Shown in pieces: positions 17,993 through 26,243 of a stretch of DNA of 64,000 bases (positions are counted from its first letter, which is position 1; the number at the start of each line of letters is the position of its first letter). The translations under genes and the position numbers were made by a program. The notes under the pieces were generated by a model. It had not been told where the DNA came from. It saw only the letters and a list, made by a program, of their open reading frames with translations, and ran no database searches. The stretch is from Verrucomicrobiales bacterium (lineage in GTDB: Bacteria > Verrucomicrobiota > Verrucomicrobiia > Limisphaerales > UBA11320), in contig JAEUHE010000133.1 of assembly GCA_016793885.1 (NCBI GenBank), forward strand, positions 21,662-85,661. The letters run 5' to 3'.

Positions 17993-20900
17993 TCAACTCT
18001 CCGCAAAGAGAAAGCGGAGATCGTCCAAGGTCAGGCTGCTTGCGAAGGTTTCTTCGCCGAGCACACCATCGGCCAGGGCCGCCTTTGTTTTCTGAAGCGT
18101 GCGGATTTTCTCCTCGATGGTGTTTTTCATCAATAACCGATAGGCCATGACCTTGGTGGTTTGACCGATCCGATGGGTCCGGTCGATGGCCTGGTTTTCA
18201 ACGGCGGGATTCCACCATGGATCGAAGAGGACGACGTACGAGGCGGCGGTGAGATTCAGGCCGAAGCCGCCCGCTTTGAGCGAGATCAGGAAGACCGAGG
18301 AGCCACTTTGCTTCTGGAACTCCTTGACCAGTGATCCTCGATCTTCGGTATCCCCGGCGAGGTAGAAGTGGTTCCAGCCTCGTTCCTTGAAGGTATCTCG
18401 GAGGAGGTCGAGCATGGTGACGAACTGCGAGAACACGAGCACTTTGTGGCCTTCCTCCATGAGCGGTTCGAGCAGGTCGGTCAGGGCATTGACCTTGGCG
18501 CTCTCCGCCTTCCGCATCGCCCCATCCACCAGCGCCGGGTGACAGCAGATTTGTCTCAAGCGGAGCAGTGAGGTCAGTACGCTGAAGCGGTTCTCGTTGA
18601 GTTCCTGCCGGGTTTGGACCTTGAGCAACAGCTGCTGAGCCCGTTTCAATTCGGCGCGGTAGAGGTTTTTTTGATCGCCCTCCAGTTCGCAGAGCAAATC
18701 TTCCTCCACCCGGTCGGGTAGGTCCTTCGCAACCTGGTTCTTGGTGCGTCGGAGCAGAAAGGGACGCACCCGAGAAGCCAGTCGACGTCGGGCGAGCGGG
18801 TCATCGGTCGCGTTGAACTTGCGTGTGAACTGGGCGCGGTTTCCGAGCACCCCTGGCATCGCGTAGGCCATGATGCTCCAAAGGTCGAGCAGGCGGTTCT
18901 CGATCGGAGTGCCGGTCAGCGCGAGACGGTGGTGCGCTTGCAACGCTCGCGCCACCTGGGCCGTTTGGGAGTCTGGGTTCTTGATATACTGAGCTTCGTC
19001 CAGAATGGCCGCATGCCACTGCAGACTGGCGATGTCCGGGCTCAGGGCGCGTAGCTGCGAATAGTTGATCACGATCAGGTCGCATTCCTCGCGGGCCGCT
19101 TTAAACGCCACGACGTCCTCGCCGCGCCACAGCCGCACCCGCAAACCTGGAAGAAACCGCTGTCCTTCGGTCTGCCAGTTATCCATCACGGACTTGGGAC
19201 ATACCACCAGGGATGGAAGGCCTGACAGCTTGGATCTCAGCTCCTTGGGATTCGATCGCAGCCAGGCCAGCCAGGTGAGGGTCTGCAGGGTTTTTCCCAG
19301 GCCCATGTCATCAGCCAAAACTCCACCAAACCGATTGGCGGTCAGATAGGCGAGAAAGTGAAAACCCTCGAGCTGGTAAGGGCGTAGCTCGGCTTGAATT
19401 CCCCGGGGAACTTTGGGGGCGACCCGCGCTTTCAATTCGCTCGCCCGCCGCTGAATGGTCTCCACTTGCTGCAGGGGGAGGAGTCGGGTGGCGCCTTCAT
19501 CGGCTAATTGAAGGGCGTGGAGTCGGGTGGGCTCGGCGGTAAAATCCCGGGCGTCCAGGCCAAGCCGGGCGAGCCGATCATCCTCTTCCGGACTTAGGTT
19601 GAATTGAAGGCGGCGCCACCCCTTTTTGCCGAGCCGCACGTAGCGGCCGCGGGCGTTGAGCAGCAACTTCAATTCATCGGGCGTGAGTTCCGTGTCGGCC
19701 ACGTCCAACACGACCGTAAGATCGAACCAGTCGACTCCGGACTCCTGCACATCGAGTCGCACACTGCCTGCCAGCGGAGCCGACTTCAGGCTGGCGAGTT
19801 CGGGATCCAACATCACCTCGATGCCGGAAGGTAAGGCGGCAATCCAGGAAATGAACAGTTCGGGAAACTCCTTGGTTAACTTGCCGCGCCAGCCGCCAGC
19901 GAACTGTTCCCATTTCAGTTCCAATCCTTCGAGAACGGCCGGAAAATGGTCGAGTGCAGATCGGTCCACCACGGGAATCAACCCATCGGAACTCGGCTTG
20001 GATTTCTTGGCGCCCGGCTGAGGGACGACTTCCCATCCGTTGCCAGCGAAACGCTCCACTTTGGCATCGGCCTGCTCAGCCAACACTCGGACAAACAGGG
20101 ATTCCTTGTCGCTCCCCGGGTAGGACGGTCGGAGATCGCAGAAAATTTTGACACCCACTTCAATGCGTCGGGTCCGAGAGGCGAGACGCGGGGGCAGTTC
20201 CACACCCAGAGAGGCGAGGAAGCCCACGCCTCCGGGAGTCTCGACCGCAGGAGCCGGGATGGTAAGCTCTGGGGCCGATCCGAATCGGTGCGGAGGCGGG
20301 CCGACGAACACCGCGGACGGCGTTAGGTAGAGAGGCGGATTGCCGGGCAACGCCAACAGTGTGTGCGGTGCCGGCGAACCATCGTGGTGCACGAGCCGAA
20401 GTCGATAGTCCTCGTCATCGCTCGTAGCCGGCAACAGATCGAAGTGGAGGGGCTCTGTCGGACGTTTTAATGGCAGTCCGCTCTCCGAGACTACCCGATC
20501 GATGAGGCTCGGTAGGCGGAGGATTCGATTCAAGATGCGGGCGGCATCGGACGAAGCATAGCGCAGATCCGAGTGGGGGCGAGAGTCGTACGGGTTGAGA
20601 ATCAGATGCCAGAGTGGCGTTGCTTCCGGCACCAGGGAAAGTGTGTCGCCTTGATGAGCTTGCATCAGGCGGCGGGCCTGAGCCTGCTTGAGCTCCTTGA
20701 ACGGCTCTTCCGGGGTCGATCGCCATTGGATGATTGCACTCTCGGTGGCTCGAACCAGGACGCGCAGGTCGACGGGAGGAGCAGGCCTCAGGATCCCTGT
20801 TTGATGGGCCTCTGCCAGTTGAGTTTGCCAGTGGGAGATGCTTTTGGCGCGTTCCAACTTCTGCATGGCCGGCTCGATCAGGGTGAAATCGGTGACTGCC

Positions 20901-21550
20901 TCCATGAAGTCCGGGATGGGTACGCCTTGACGTCGAATTTCCCACGCGCAGTAGAGCCAAAACTCCAGATCATTCAGGGGAGTCTTGGGCCAGAGTTCTA
21001 AGGGTTGCCAGGTATAGTTCCGGATCCCGGGTGCCAAGCTGTTGAGCTCATGGGAGTAGAGCGAAGGGCTTGATCGTACACCGAGCGACTGGAAGAGGCG
21101 CTGGATCTGGCCCACAAAAGACTTCGCGGGACCCTTCGGAGCCTTGCCGGTTGCTTCGATGTAGCGGGCGACGAGCGGTGAGGGGGGAGGAATGGGGGGT
21201 GCGGGAGCGGCGCGACGGTCTGACGGAGTCGGGAAGACCCCGGAGAGACCGGGGAGCAGTGTTTCCCGATCCCGGAGGAGGAGCAGAGCCGCATAGATAT
21301 GTTTGCAATCGAAGACCGCCGGGCAGCTGCAGAGGGCATCCCAGCCTACGGCTTCGTCGAAATCGATGGTGACCAGGTAGGCTCTTCGGTCCTTGACGAC
21401 GGCGCTATAACTGCGTCCTCCATTCACGGGTTTGAGCTGCAGCACTCCTCCTCGCGCTGCGCAGTCCCTGCCCGCCTGGGCAACCGCATGAGGAAACTCA
21501 TCCAGCAGGGACTGGATCGGCACGGCCAGTGAGTTTGGATCGAGAGCCAT
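17993..21550 (-). CDS. SNF2-family helicase with N-terminal SWIM zinc finger
   Basis: 1,185 residues, full length for bacterial SWIM-SNF2 proteins. SWIM motif CSCPAVFDCKH (CxC...CxH) lies at 74-84; a long bacterial SNF2-associated region follows; the ATPase begins with ADDMGLGKTLQTLTWLAWLR (motif I, ~745), then motif II as DEAQ, LTGTPIENRLLDLWS (III) and the C-terminal helicase half (FSQFVTMLDLL, ISLKAGGFGLNLTAASYVVL, DPWWNPAVENQAIDRTHRIG). It should be an ATP-driven double-stranded DNA translocase; bacterial members resemble RapA-like remodelers, and the SWIM finger may bind DNA or protein. No nuclease or defence partner is adjacent, so there is no reason to call it a phage-defence gene. Confidence 0.95.
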   Translation of the reverse strand: MALDPNSLAVPIQSLLDEFPHAVAQAGRDCAARGGVLQLKPVNGGRSYSAVVKDRRAYLVTIDFDEAVGWDALCSCPAVFDCKHIYAALLLLRDRETLLPGLSGVFPTPSDRRAAPAPPIPPPSPLVARYIEATGKAPKGPAKSFVGQIQRLFQSLGVRSSPSLYSHELNSLAPGIRNYTWQPLELWPKTPLNDLEFWLYCAWEIRRQGVPIPDFMEAVTDFTLIEPAMQKLERAKSISHWQTQLAEAHQTGILRPAPPVDLRVLVRATESAIIQWRSTPEEPFKELKQAQARRLMQAHQGDTLSLVPEATPLWHLILNPYDSRPHSDLRYASSDAARILNRILRLPSLIDRVVSESGLPLKRPTEPLHFDLLPATSDDEDYRLRLVHHDGSPAPHTLLALPGNPPLYLTPSAVFVGPPPHRFGSAPELTIPAPAVETPGGVGFLASLGVELPPRLASRTRRIEVGVKIFCDLRPSYPGSDKESLFVRVLAEQADAKVERFAGNGWEVVPQPGAKKSKPSSDGLIPVVDRSALDHFPAVLEGLELKWEQFAGGWRGKLTKEFPELFISWIAALPSGIEVMLDPELASLKSAPLAGSVRLDVQESGVDWFDLTVVLDVADTELTPDELKLLLNARGRYVRLGKKGWRRLQFNLSPEEDDRLARLGLDARDFTAEPTRLHALQLADEGATRLLPLQQVETIQRRASELKARVAPKVPRGIQAELRPYQLEGFHFLAYLTANRFGGVLADDMGLGKTLQTLTWLAWLRSNPKELRSKLSGLPSLVVCPKSVMDNWQTEGQRFLPGLRVRLWRGEDVVAFKAAREECDLIVINYSQLRALSPDIASLQWHAAILDEAQYIKNPDSQTAQVARALQAHHRLALTGTPIENRLLDLWSIMAYAMPGVLGNRAQFTRKFNATDDPLARRRLASRVRPFLLRRTKNQVAKDLPDRVEEDLLCELEGDQKNLYRAELKRAQQLLLKVQTRQELNENRFSVLTSLLRLRQICCHPALVDGAMRKAESAKVNALTDLLEPLMEEGHKVLVFSQFVTMLDLLRDTFKERGWNHFYLAGDTEDRGSLVKEFQKQSGSSVFLISLKAGGFGLNLTAASYVVLFDPWWNPAVENQAIDRTHRIGQTTKVMAYRLLMKNTIEEKIRTLQKTKAALADGVLGEETFASSLTLDDLRFLFAES

Positions 21551-21865
21551 TCGTCGAACGAGTTGGGTAGCGAAACAAGGTTCCTGTCAGCCAGGCAGCG
21601 GCAAGAGCCGAAAAGGCCTGGTTGTCACCAAACTCGGCTGCACTGAACCTTTATGGTAACATGTTAGTCAGTGGCCGAGCTAAGATCAACTGGAATGCCT
21701 TTTCGATTTGCGATGGGTCGAGCGGCGGATGGTAATCCTGAGTTCAGCTTAATCTTTAGAAACGTGCGGTTTCTGCTTGGACTTCGCACCATGGTTTGCC
21801 ACAAGAGGCTCCATGCAAGGAGTTCACGCACAATCAACGCGTTGATCCTCCACACAATCTCGCTT

Positions 21866-22678
21866 ATGGACTGGTATTATTCCGAAGGACAGGAACGCAA
21901 AGGGCCGGTGAGTGACGAGGAGTTTCAGCGGCTGGTGCAGCAGGGGGTTATCAAGAGCCAGACCCTGGTCTGGAACGAGTCGATGGCGGACTGGAAGCCC
22001 TACGGTCCTTCGGCCCCACCGGCGCCTCTGACCATGGCTGCCTCGGCTCCTTCGGACGCCGTGGTGTGTGCCGGATGCGGCGGCTCCTTTACCCCTAACG
22101 CCGTGGTCTCGGTGTCCGGTGGGCTTTTTTGCGCCGCCTGCAAGCCTCTCGCGTTGCAGCGCCTTCAGGAAGGGGTCAGCTCGAGCACGGGCGCGGAGGA
22201 GGTGCGCAAGCAGTATCTCAAGCATGAGGCCTCGGTCAAGTCGGTGGGGGTGCTCTACTTGCTGGGTGGGATTCTGTTGACGGGCATGAGTTTGGTGACC
22301 TTGGGAACCGGCATCGCGGGGGGTGGGGTTCTGGAAGCCGTGTTTGTTACCGCACTCCTTCTGCTCTTGGGGGCGGCGCAGCTGTTTGTGGGCTCCGCAC
22401 TGCGACGATTGCGACCGTGGGCGCGCATTCCTACCGCGGTCCTTTCGGCGATTGGACTGGTCGGTTTCCCACTGGGCACGATTATCAATGGTTACATCCT
22501 CTACCTGGTTTTGGGAAAGAAGGGGAAAATGGTGTTTTCCCCTGAGTATGCCGCTGTCATGGAACAAACACCGCATATTAAGTACCGCACCTCCATCCTG
22601 ATCTGGGTGCTTTTGGGCGTGGTGGTGCTGTTCATCGCGTTGGGGTTGGGAGCGCTGCTGCTTGGGACACGGCGATAG
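21866..22678 (+). CDS. GYF_2-domain integral membrane protein
   Basis: I use ATG 21866 (MDWYYSEGQERKGPVSDEEF), where the GYF_2 domain begins; the frame is open upstream but that part has no family features. Residues 1-45 are the GYF_2 fold (WYY, GPVSDEEF, LVWNESMADWKPYG). Next comes a CxxC...CxxC zinc knuckle-like segment (CAGCGGSF, FCAACKPLAL, ~72-103), then at least four membrane helices (VLYLLGGILLTGMSLVTLGT, AVFVTALLLLLGAAQLFVGS, IPTAVLSAIGLVGFPLGTII, ILIWVLLGVVVLFIALGLGA). Such proteins are frequent in Verrucomicrobiota; GYF_2 is presumed to bind Pro-rich peptides. The function is unknown. Confidence 0.85.
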   Translation: MDWYYSEGQERKGPVSDEEFQRLVQQGVIKSQTLVWNESMADWKPYGPSAPPAPLTMAASAPSDAVVCAGCGGSFTPNAVVSVSGGLFCAACKPLALQRLQEGVSSSTGAEEVRKQYLKHEASVKSVGVLYLLGGILLTGMSLVTLGTGIAGGGVLEAVFVTALLLLLGAAQLFVGSALRRLRPWARIPTAVLSAIGLVGFPLGTIINGYILYLVLGKKGKMVFSPEYAAVMEQTPHIKYRTSILIWVLLGVVVLFIALGLGALLLGTRR

Positions 22679-22774
22679 ATCCCGCGATCCGAGAACTCCA
22701 TTTCGGCTATCGATGCGATTTCCACCAACGGAGGGATTGCCCCTTCGTTCTCAAGCTGGCATAACGCGACTTCG

Positions 22775-24142
22775 ATGAAATCAAGCGCTCCAGCGCCGAC
22801 CGTGTTGATCGCGGACGATCAAACCGATGTCTGTGAAGCTCTCCGGCTGTTACTGAAGGCGGAGGGCTATCGCTGTCAGGTGGTTCATTCCCCCCAAGCG
22901 GCCCTGCAAACGCTGGCCGATCAGGACTTCGATTTGGCGCTTCTAGACCTGAATTACGCTCGCGACACCACTTCGGGCAACGAAGGCCTGCAGCTGCTGG
23001 CCCAGGCCAAGCAGCTGGATAGCACCCTTCCGGTCGTCGTGATGACGGCGTGGAGTAGCGTCGATCTCGCTTTGACGGCCATGCGTCAAGGGGCGGGCGA
23101 TTTTATTCAAAAGCCCTGGGAGAACGAGCGGCTGCTCGCGATCGTTCGAAACCAGATCGAACTGCATCGGGCCCTACGCAGAGGGCGGCGTCTTGAGGCC
23201 GAGAATCAACTTCTCCAAGGCGATGGCGGTCTGCGGATGATCGCGGAGTCAACCGCGATGCGTCCGGTGCTTGATTTGATCGACCGGGTGGGCCCTTCCG
23301 ATGTCAACGTGCTGCTGACCGGCGAGAATGGCACAGGCAAGGGGGTGGTGGCGCGGGCGCTGCATGCCGCCTCGGACCGGCGCACAAGACCGCTCGTGAG
23401 TGTGAACATGGGTGGGTTTCCGGAAGGCCTCTTCGAGAGTGAACTGTTCGGCCATGTCAAAGGCGCGTTCACGGACGCGAAGTCGGATCGCCAAGGACGA
23501 TTCGAGCTGGCTGATGGAGGAACCCTTTTTCTCGACGAGATCGCCAATGTCTCGCTGAGTCAGCAGACCCGTTTGCTGCGCGTTTTGGAGACCGGGGAGT
23601 ATGAGCGGGTCGGCTCTTCCAGATCGCGCCGGGCCGACGTGCGGCTGATCTCGGCTACCAACGCCGATGTTCGCGCCGAGGTTGCAGCCGGGCGCTTTCG
23701 CCAGGATCTATTGTTTCGCCTCAATACGGTGGAGATCCATCTTCCGCCGCTGCGGGAAAGGAAGGAGGACATTCCGTTGCTCGCCCGCCACTTTCTTGAG
23801 GATCGGCTGCGCAAGTATCGCAAGGAATTGAAAGGGTTTGAACCGTCGGCTCTGGAGCAGTTGCAGGCCTATCCATGGCCGGGAAATGTGCGCGAGCTGG
23901 AGCATGTGGTGGAACGGGCTGCCCTCATGGCCCGCGGGAACAGTATCGCGGTGCAGGACTTGGGTATCAAAGCTCGCCCGGACAGCGCGCCCACTTTGGA
24001 CGACATGAGCTTGGAGGAAGTCGAAATCCACTTGATCCGCAGGACTCTCGCCCGGTGCGATGGAAACGCCCAGCGTGCCGCTGAGGCCCTGGGGTTGAGC
24101 CGTAGCGCGTTTTATCGCCGGCTCGAAAAGTATCGGCTCTAA
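22775..24142 (+). CDS. NtrC-family sigma54 response regulator (GAFTDA variant)
   Basis: 455 residues: receiver domain with acidic pocket DD at 14-15 and phospho-acceptor Asp58 (LALLDLN), conserved T in VVVMTAW and K in FIQKPW; AAA+ with Walker A GENGTGKG (~187) and Walker B GGTLFLDEIANV; Fis-like helix-turn-helix at the end (RAAEALGLSRSAFYRRLEKY). The sigma54 loop reads GAFTDA (~230), not GAFTGA. The kinase gene starts 10 bp downstream, so they are a two-component pair. Two operons in this window have sigma54 promoters with identical upstream palindrome pairs (26000-26222, 57976-58122); this regulator is the obvious candidate to bind them, which would make it the controller of the export system. 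Confidence 0.95.
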   Translation: MKSSAPAPTVLIADDQTDVCEALRLLLKAEGYRCQVVHSPQAALQTLADQDFDLALLDLNYARDTTSGNEGLQLLAQAKQLDSTLPVVVMTAWSSVDLALTAMRQGAGDFIQKPWENERLLAIVRNQIELHRALRRGRRLEAENQLLQGDGGLRMIAESTAMRPVLDLIDRVGPSDVNVLLTGENGTGKGVVARALHAASDRRTRPLVSVNMGGFPEGLFESELFGHVKGAFTDAKSDRQGRFELADGGTLFLDEIANVSLSQQTRLLRVLETGEYERVGSSRSRRADVRLISATNADVRAEVAAGRFRQDLLFRLNTVEIHLPPLRERKEDIPLLARHFLEDRLRKYRKELKGFEPSALEQLQAYPWPGNVRELEHVVERAALMARGNSIAVQDLGIKARPDSAPTLDDMSLEEVEIHLIRRTLARCDGNAQRAAEALGLSRSAFYRRLEKYRL

Positions 24143-24152
24143 TCACGTTGTT

Positions 24153-25478
24153 GTGGGTCGACCATTCAAGCATGAGACGCGGATCTTCCTGCTGACCCTT
24201 TTATCAGGAGCACCCGCCCTGGCGCTGTCGATCTGGCTGAGTGGGATGGCGGGGGTAGCCTCCGTCACCCGAGTGGCCATGATAGGAGTCGTGTCGATCA
24301 GCTGGTGGCTGCTGGCCAGAATTGTCCGACGACAGGTGATTCGCCCGCTCCAGACCTCCGCGAATCTTCTGTCCGCTCTCCGGGAGCAGGATTTCAGCGT
24401 GCGTGCTCGCAGCCCTCGTCGGGACGATGCGCTCGGTGTGCTGACCAGCGAGATCAACGCGCTCAGCCAGACCCTGCGGGAGCAGCGTCTAGGAGCCTTG
24501 GAGGCCTCTGCCCTGCTCCGAACCGTGATGCTTGAGATCGATGTGGCGGTGTTTGCCTTTGACGAGGCGCAGGGCCTAAAACTGGTGAATCGGGCGGGCG
24601 AGCGCCTCCTGGGGCGCACTTCCGAACAGCTCCTCGGGCGGACGGCTCAGGATCTTGGCTTTGGGGAGCTCCTCGAGGGTGAGGTGGCCCGCACCGCCAC
24701 GCTGAACTTCCCGGGCGGCACGGGCCGTTGGGGAATCCGCCGCGGCTCCTTCCGCCAGGAAGGGCGACCCCACCAGATGCTCGTGATGAGCGATCTGAGC
24801 CGGGCACTGCGCGACGAGGAGCGTCAAGCCTGGCAACGGATGGTGCGCGTCATCGGCCACGAGTTGAACAATTCCCTCGCTCCCATCAAGTCCCTGGCCG
24901 GAACCATGAGCACGATGCTCGCCAAACAACCGCGGGCGGAGGATTGGGAGTCTGACGTTCACAACGGGCTGTCCATCATCGCGTCCCGAGCCGATGCCTT
25001 GAGCCGTTTCATGGATGCCTACGCCCGGCTGGCTCGCCTCCCAACGCCGCGCCTGCAGCCGATGGACATCGGGGGCTGGGTGCGACGGGTCGCCTCATTG
25101 GAAACGCGCGTGAAGGTGGAAGTAGATCCGGGACCCGGGATTACGATACAGGCCGATGAGACTCAGCTGGAGCAGCTCCTGATCAACTTGGTGCGCAACG
25201 CTGCGGACGCGCTCACCGAACTGAATGGCGCAGGGCGCGTTTCCGTGGGTTGGAGCAAGGTCGGGTCGGGGGTTGAGGTCTGGGTGCAGGATGAGGGTCC
25301 AGGTCTTTCGAATTCTGCGAATCTCTTCGTTCCGTTCTTCACCACCAAGCCGACCGGCACCGGCATCGGCCTGGCGCTGTCCCGTCAGATCGCGGAAGCC
25401 CACGGGGGAACGCTTGTTCTAGAGAATCGGATCGATAGGGCAGGCTGCGTCGCCCGCCTGCGGCTTCCGGAACCCTAG
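24153..25478 (+). CDS. Membrane sensor histidine kinase (NtrY-like)
   Basis: 441 residues from GTG 24153, 10 bp after the regulator's stop. Two N-terminal membrane helices (FLLTLLSGAPALALSIWLSG; TRVAMIGVVSISWWLLARIV) separated by only a few residues, so there is hardly any periplasmic sensing loop; then HAMP-like (RQVIRPLQTSANLLSALREQ), PAS-like (LRTVMLEIDVAVFAFDEAQG), H-box HELNNSLAPIKSL (~236), N-box QLEQLLINLVRNAADAL, G1 DEGPGL and G2 GTGIGLALSRQIAEAHGG. Should phosphorylate the neighbouring response regulator. The signal is more likely membrane-borne or cytoplasmic (PAS) than periplasmic. Similar kinase-regulator pairs sit beside TolC/MacB-type exporters in related phyla. Confidence 0.93.
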   Translation: MGRPFKHETRIFLLTLLSGAPALALSIWLSGMAGVASVTRVAMIGVVSISWWLLARIVRRQVIRPLQTSANLLSALREQDFSVRARSPRRDDALGVLTSEINALSQTLREQRLGALEASALLRTVMLEIDVAVFAFDEAQGLKLVNRAGERLLGRTSEQLLGRTAQDLGFGELLEGEVARTATLNFPGGTGRWGIRRGSFRQEGRPHQMLVMSDLSRALRDEERQAWQRMVRVIGHELNNSLAPIKSLAGTMSTMLAKQPRAEDWESDVHNGLSIIASRADALSRFMDAYARLARLPTPRLQPMDIGGWVRRVASLETRVKVEVDPGPGITIQADETQLEQLLINLVRNAADALTELNGAGRVSVGWSKVGSGVEVWVQDEGPGLSNSANLFVPFFTTKPTGTGIGLALSRQIAEAHGGTLVLENRIDRAGCVARLRLPEP

Positions 25479-25482
25479 CTCC

Positions 25483-25969
25483 ATGGAGTGCGGCAGCCCT
25501 CTGCCGCTTTGGTCGCCCCAGCGTAGCTGGGATCCCCCTCCGGGGGTGCTGAAAAGCTGTAGAGGGCCACAGCACTCCAAATCGCTTCGCGAGGAATGGG
25601 GCCCTATGGAGTGCGGCAGCCCTCTGCCGCTTTAGTCCCCCCAGCGTAGCTGGGATCCCCCTCCGGGGGTGCCGAAAAGCTGTAGAGGGCTACAGCACTC
25701 CAAATCGCTTCGCGAGGAATGGGGCCTTATGGAGTGCGGCAGCCCTCTGCCGCTTTGGCCCGCCCAGCGTAGCTGGGATCCCCCACCGGGGGTGCCGAAA
25801 AGCTGTAGAGGGCTACAGCACTCCAAATCGCTTCGCGAGGAATGGGGCCCTATGGAGTGCGGCAGCCCTCTGCCGCTTTGGTCCCCCCAGCGTAGCTGGG
25901 ATCCCCCTCCGGGGGTGCTGAAAAGCTGTAGAGGGCTACAGCACTCCAAATCGCTTCGCGAGGAAGGGG
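25483..25969. repeat. Four tandem copies of a 123-bp structured repeat
   Basis: Units begin at 25483, 25606, 25729 and 25852, each exactly 123 bp and nearly identical, the last one truncated by a few bases. In each unit GGAGTGCGGCAGCCCTCTGC pairs with a later GTAGAGGGCTACAGCACTCC, enclosing two small hairpins (CCCAGC-gta-GCTGGG and CCCCCTCCGGGGG). A further hairpin (TCGCTTCGCGA) follows. Because 123 is a multiple of three, repetitive reading frames run through on both strands, but they contain no protein-like signal. A related GC-rich hairpin occurs near 12790. It lies between the histidine kinase and the sigma54 control region. Confidence 0.9.
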
Positions 25970-25999
25970 GAAATGCATTTACCTCACCCACAAGAGCTC

Positions 26000-26037
26000 G
26001 TCCCATTCCCGGGACGAGGCTTTCCCATTCGTGGGAC
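26000..26037. promoter_or_regulatory. Paired GTCCC-N6-GGGAC palindromes (upstream activator sites), locus 1
   Basis: GTCCCATTCCCGGGAC (26000-26015) and TTCCCATTCGTGGGAC (26022-26037), start-to-start 22 bp, about 168 bp before the -24/-12 promoter. The same pair with the same 22-bp spacing is at 57976-58013. Probable binding sites of the neighbouring NtrC-type regulator. Confidence 0.8.
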
Positions 26038-26204
26038 GGTCCCCCAGTCCCTTCCCGTGTATTGCAGGCCCTGGTCCCCATGGCCCGACTGTAGGTGAGG
26101 TCAGGGCGCGAAACGGGCCGCGGGCCTCAAATCCAATGCATTTGCGGAGGATTAGATCTGCCCTGTGTGACGATGAGGGTTTCGCGGCCACGCCGTTGAT
26201 TCGT

Positions 26205-26222
26205 TTGGCATGTGACTTGCAA
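26205..26222 (+). promoter_or_regulatory. Sigma54 (-24/-12) promoter of the export operon
   Basis: TTGGCATGTGACTTGCAA matches the consensus TTGGCAC-N5-TTGCA, with GG at 26207-26208 and GC at 26219-26220 exactly 12 bp apart. It sits 22 bp before the GTG start of the TolC-type gene, so the leader is short. Activation needs an NtrC-type protein, which is encoded just upstream. Confidence 0.85.
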
Positions 26223-26243
26223 TACAGGCCACTGATCGCTCTT

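Noticed and set aside
17993..21550. Phage-defence island around the SNF2 helicase
   Set aside because: No nuclease, methylase or other defence partner is adjacent; SWIM-SNF2 proteins also occur as ordinary chromosomal genes.
25483..25969. CRISPR array
   Set aside because: Units are contiguous with no variable spacers and no cas genes are present. The heptamer arrays were rejected as CRISPR for the same reason.
25632..26094. Open frames on both strands across the 123-bp repeats
   Set aside because: They exist only because the repeat length is a multiple of three; the products are tandem copies of a 41-residue translation of a hairpin repeat, with no start signal or family features.
26031..26243. 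Longer TolC reading frame
   Set aside because: It would begin before the sigma54 promoter and run through the activator-site region; GTG 26244 gives a signal peptide and fits the promoter position.
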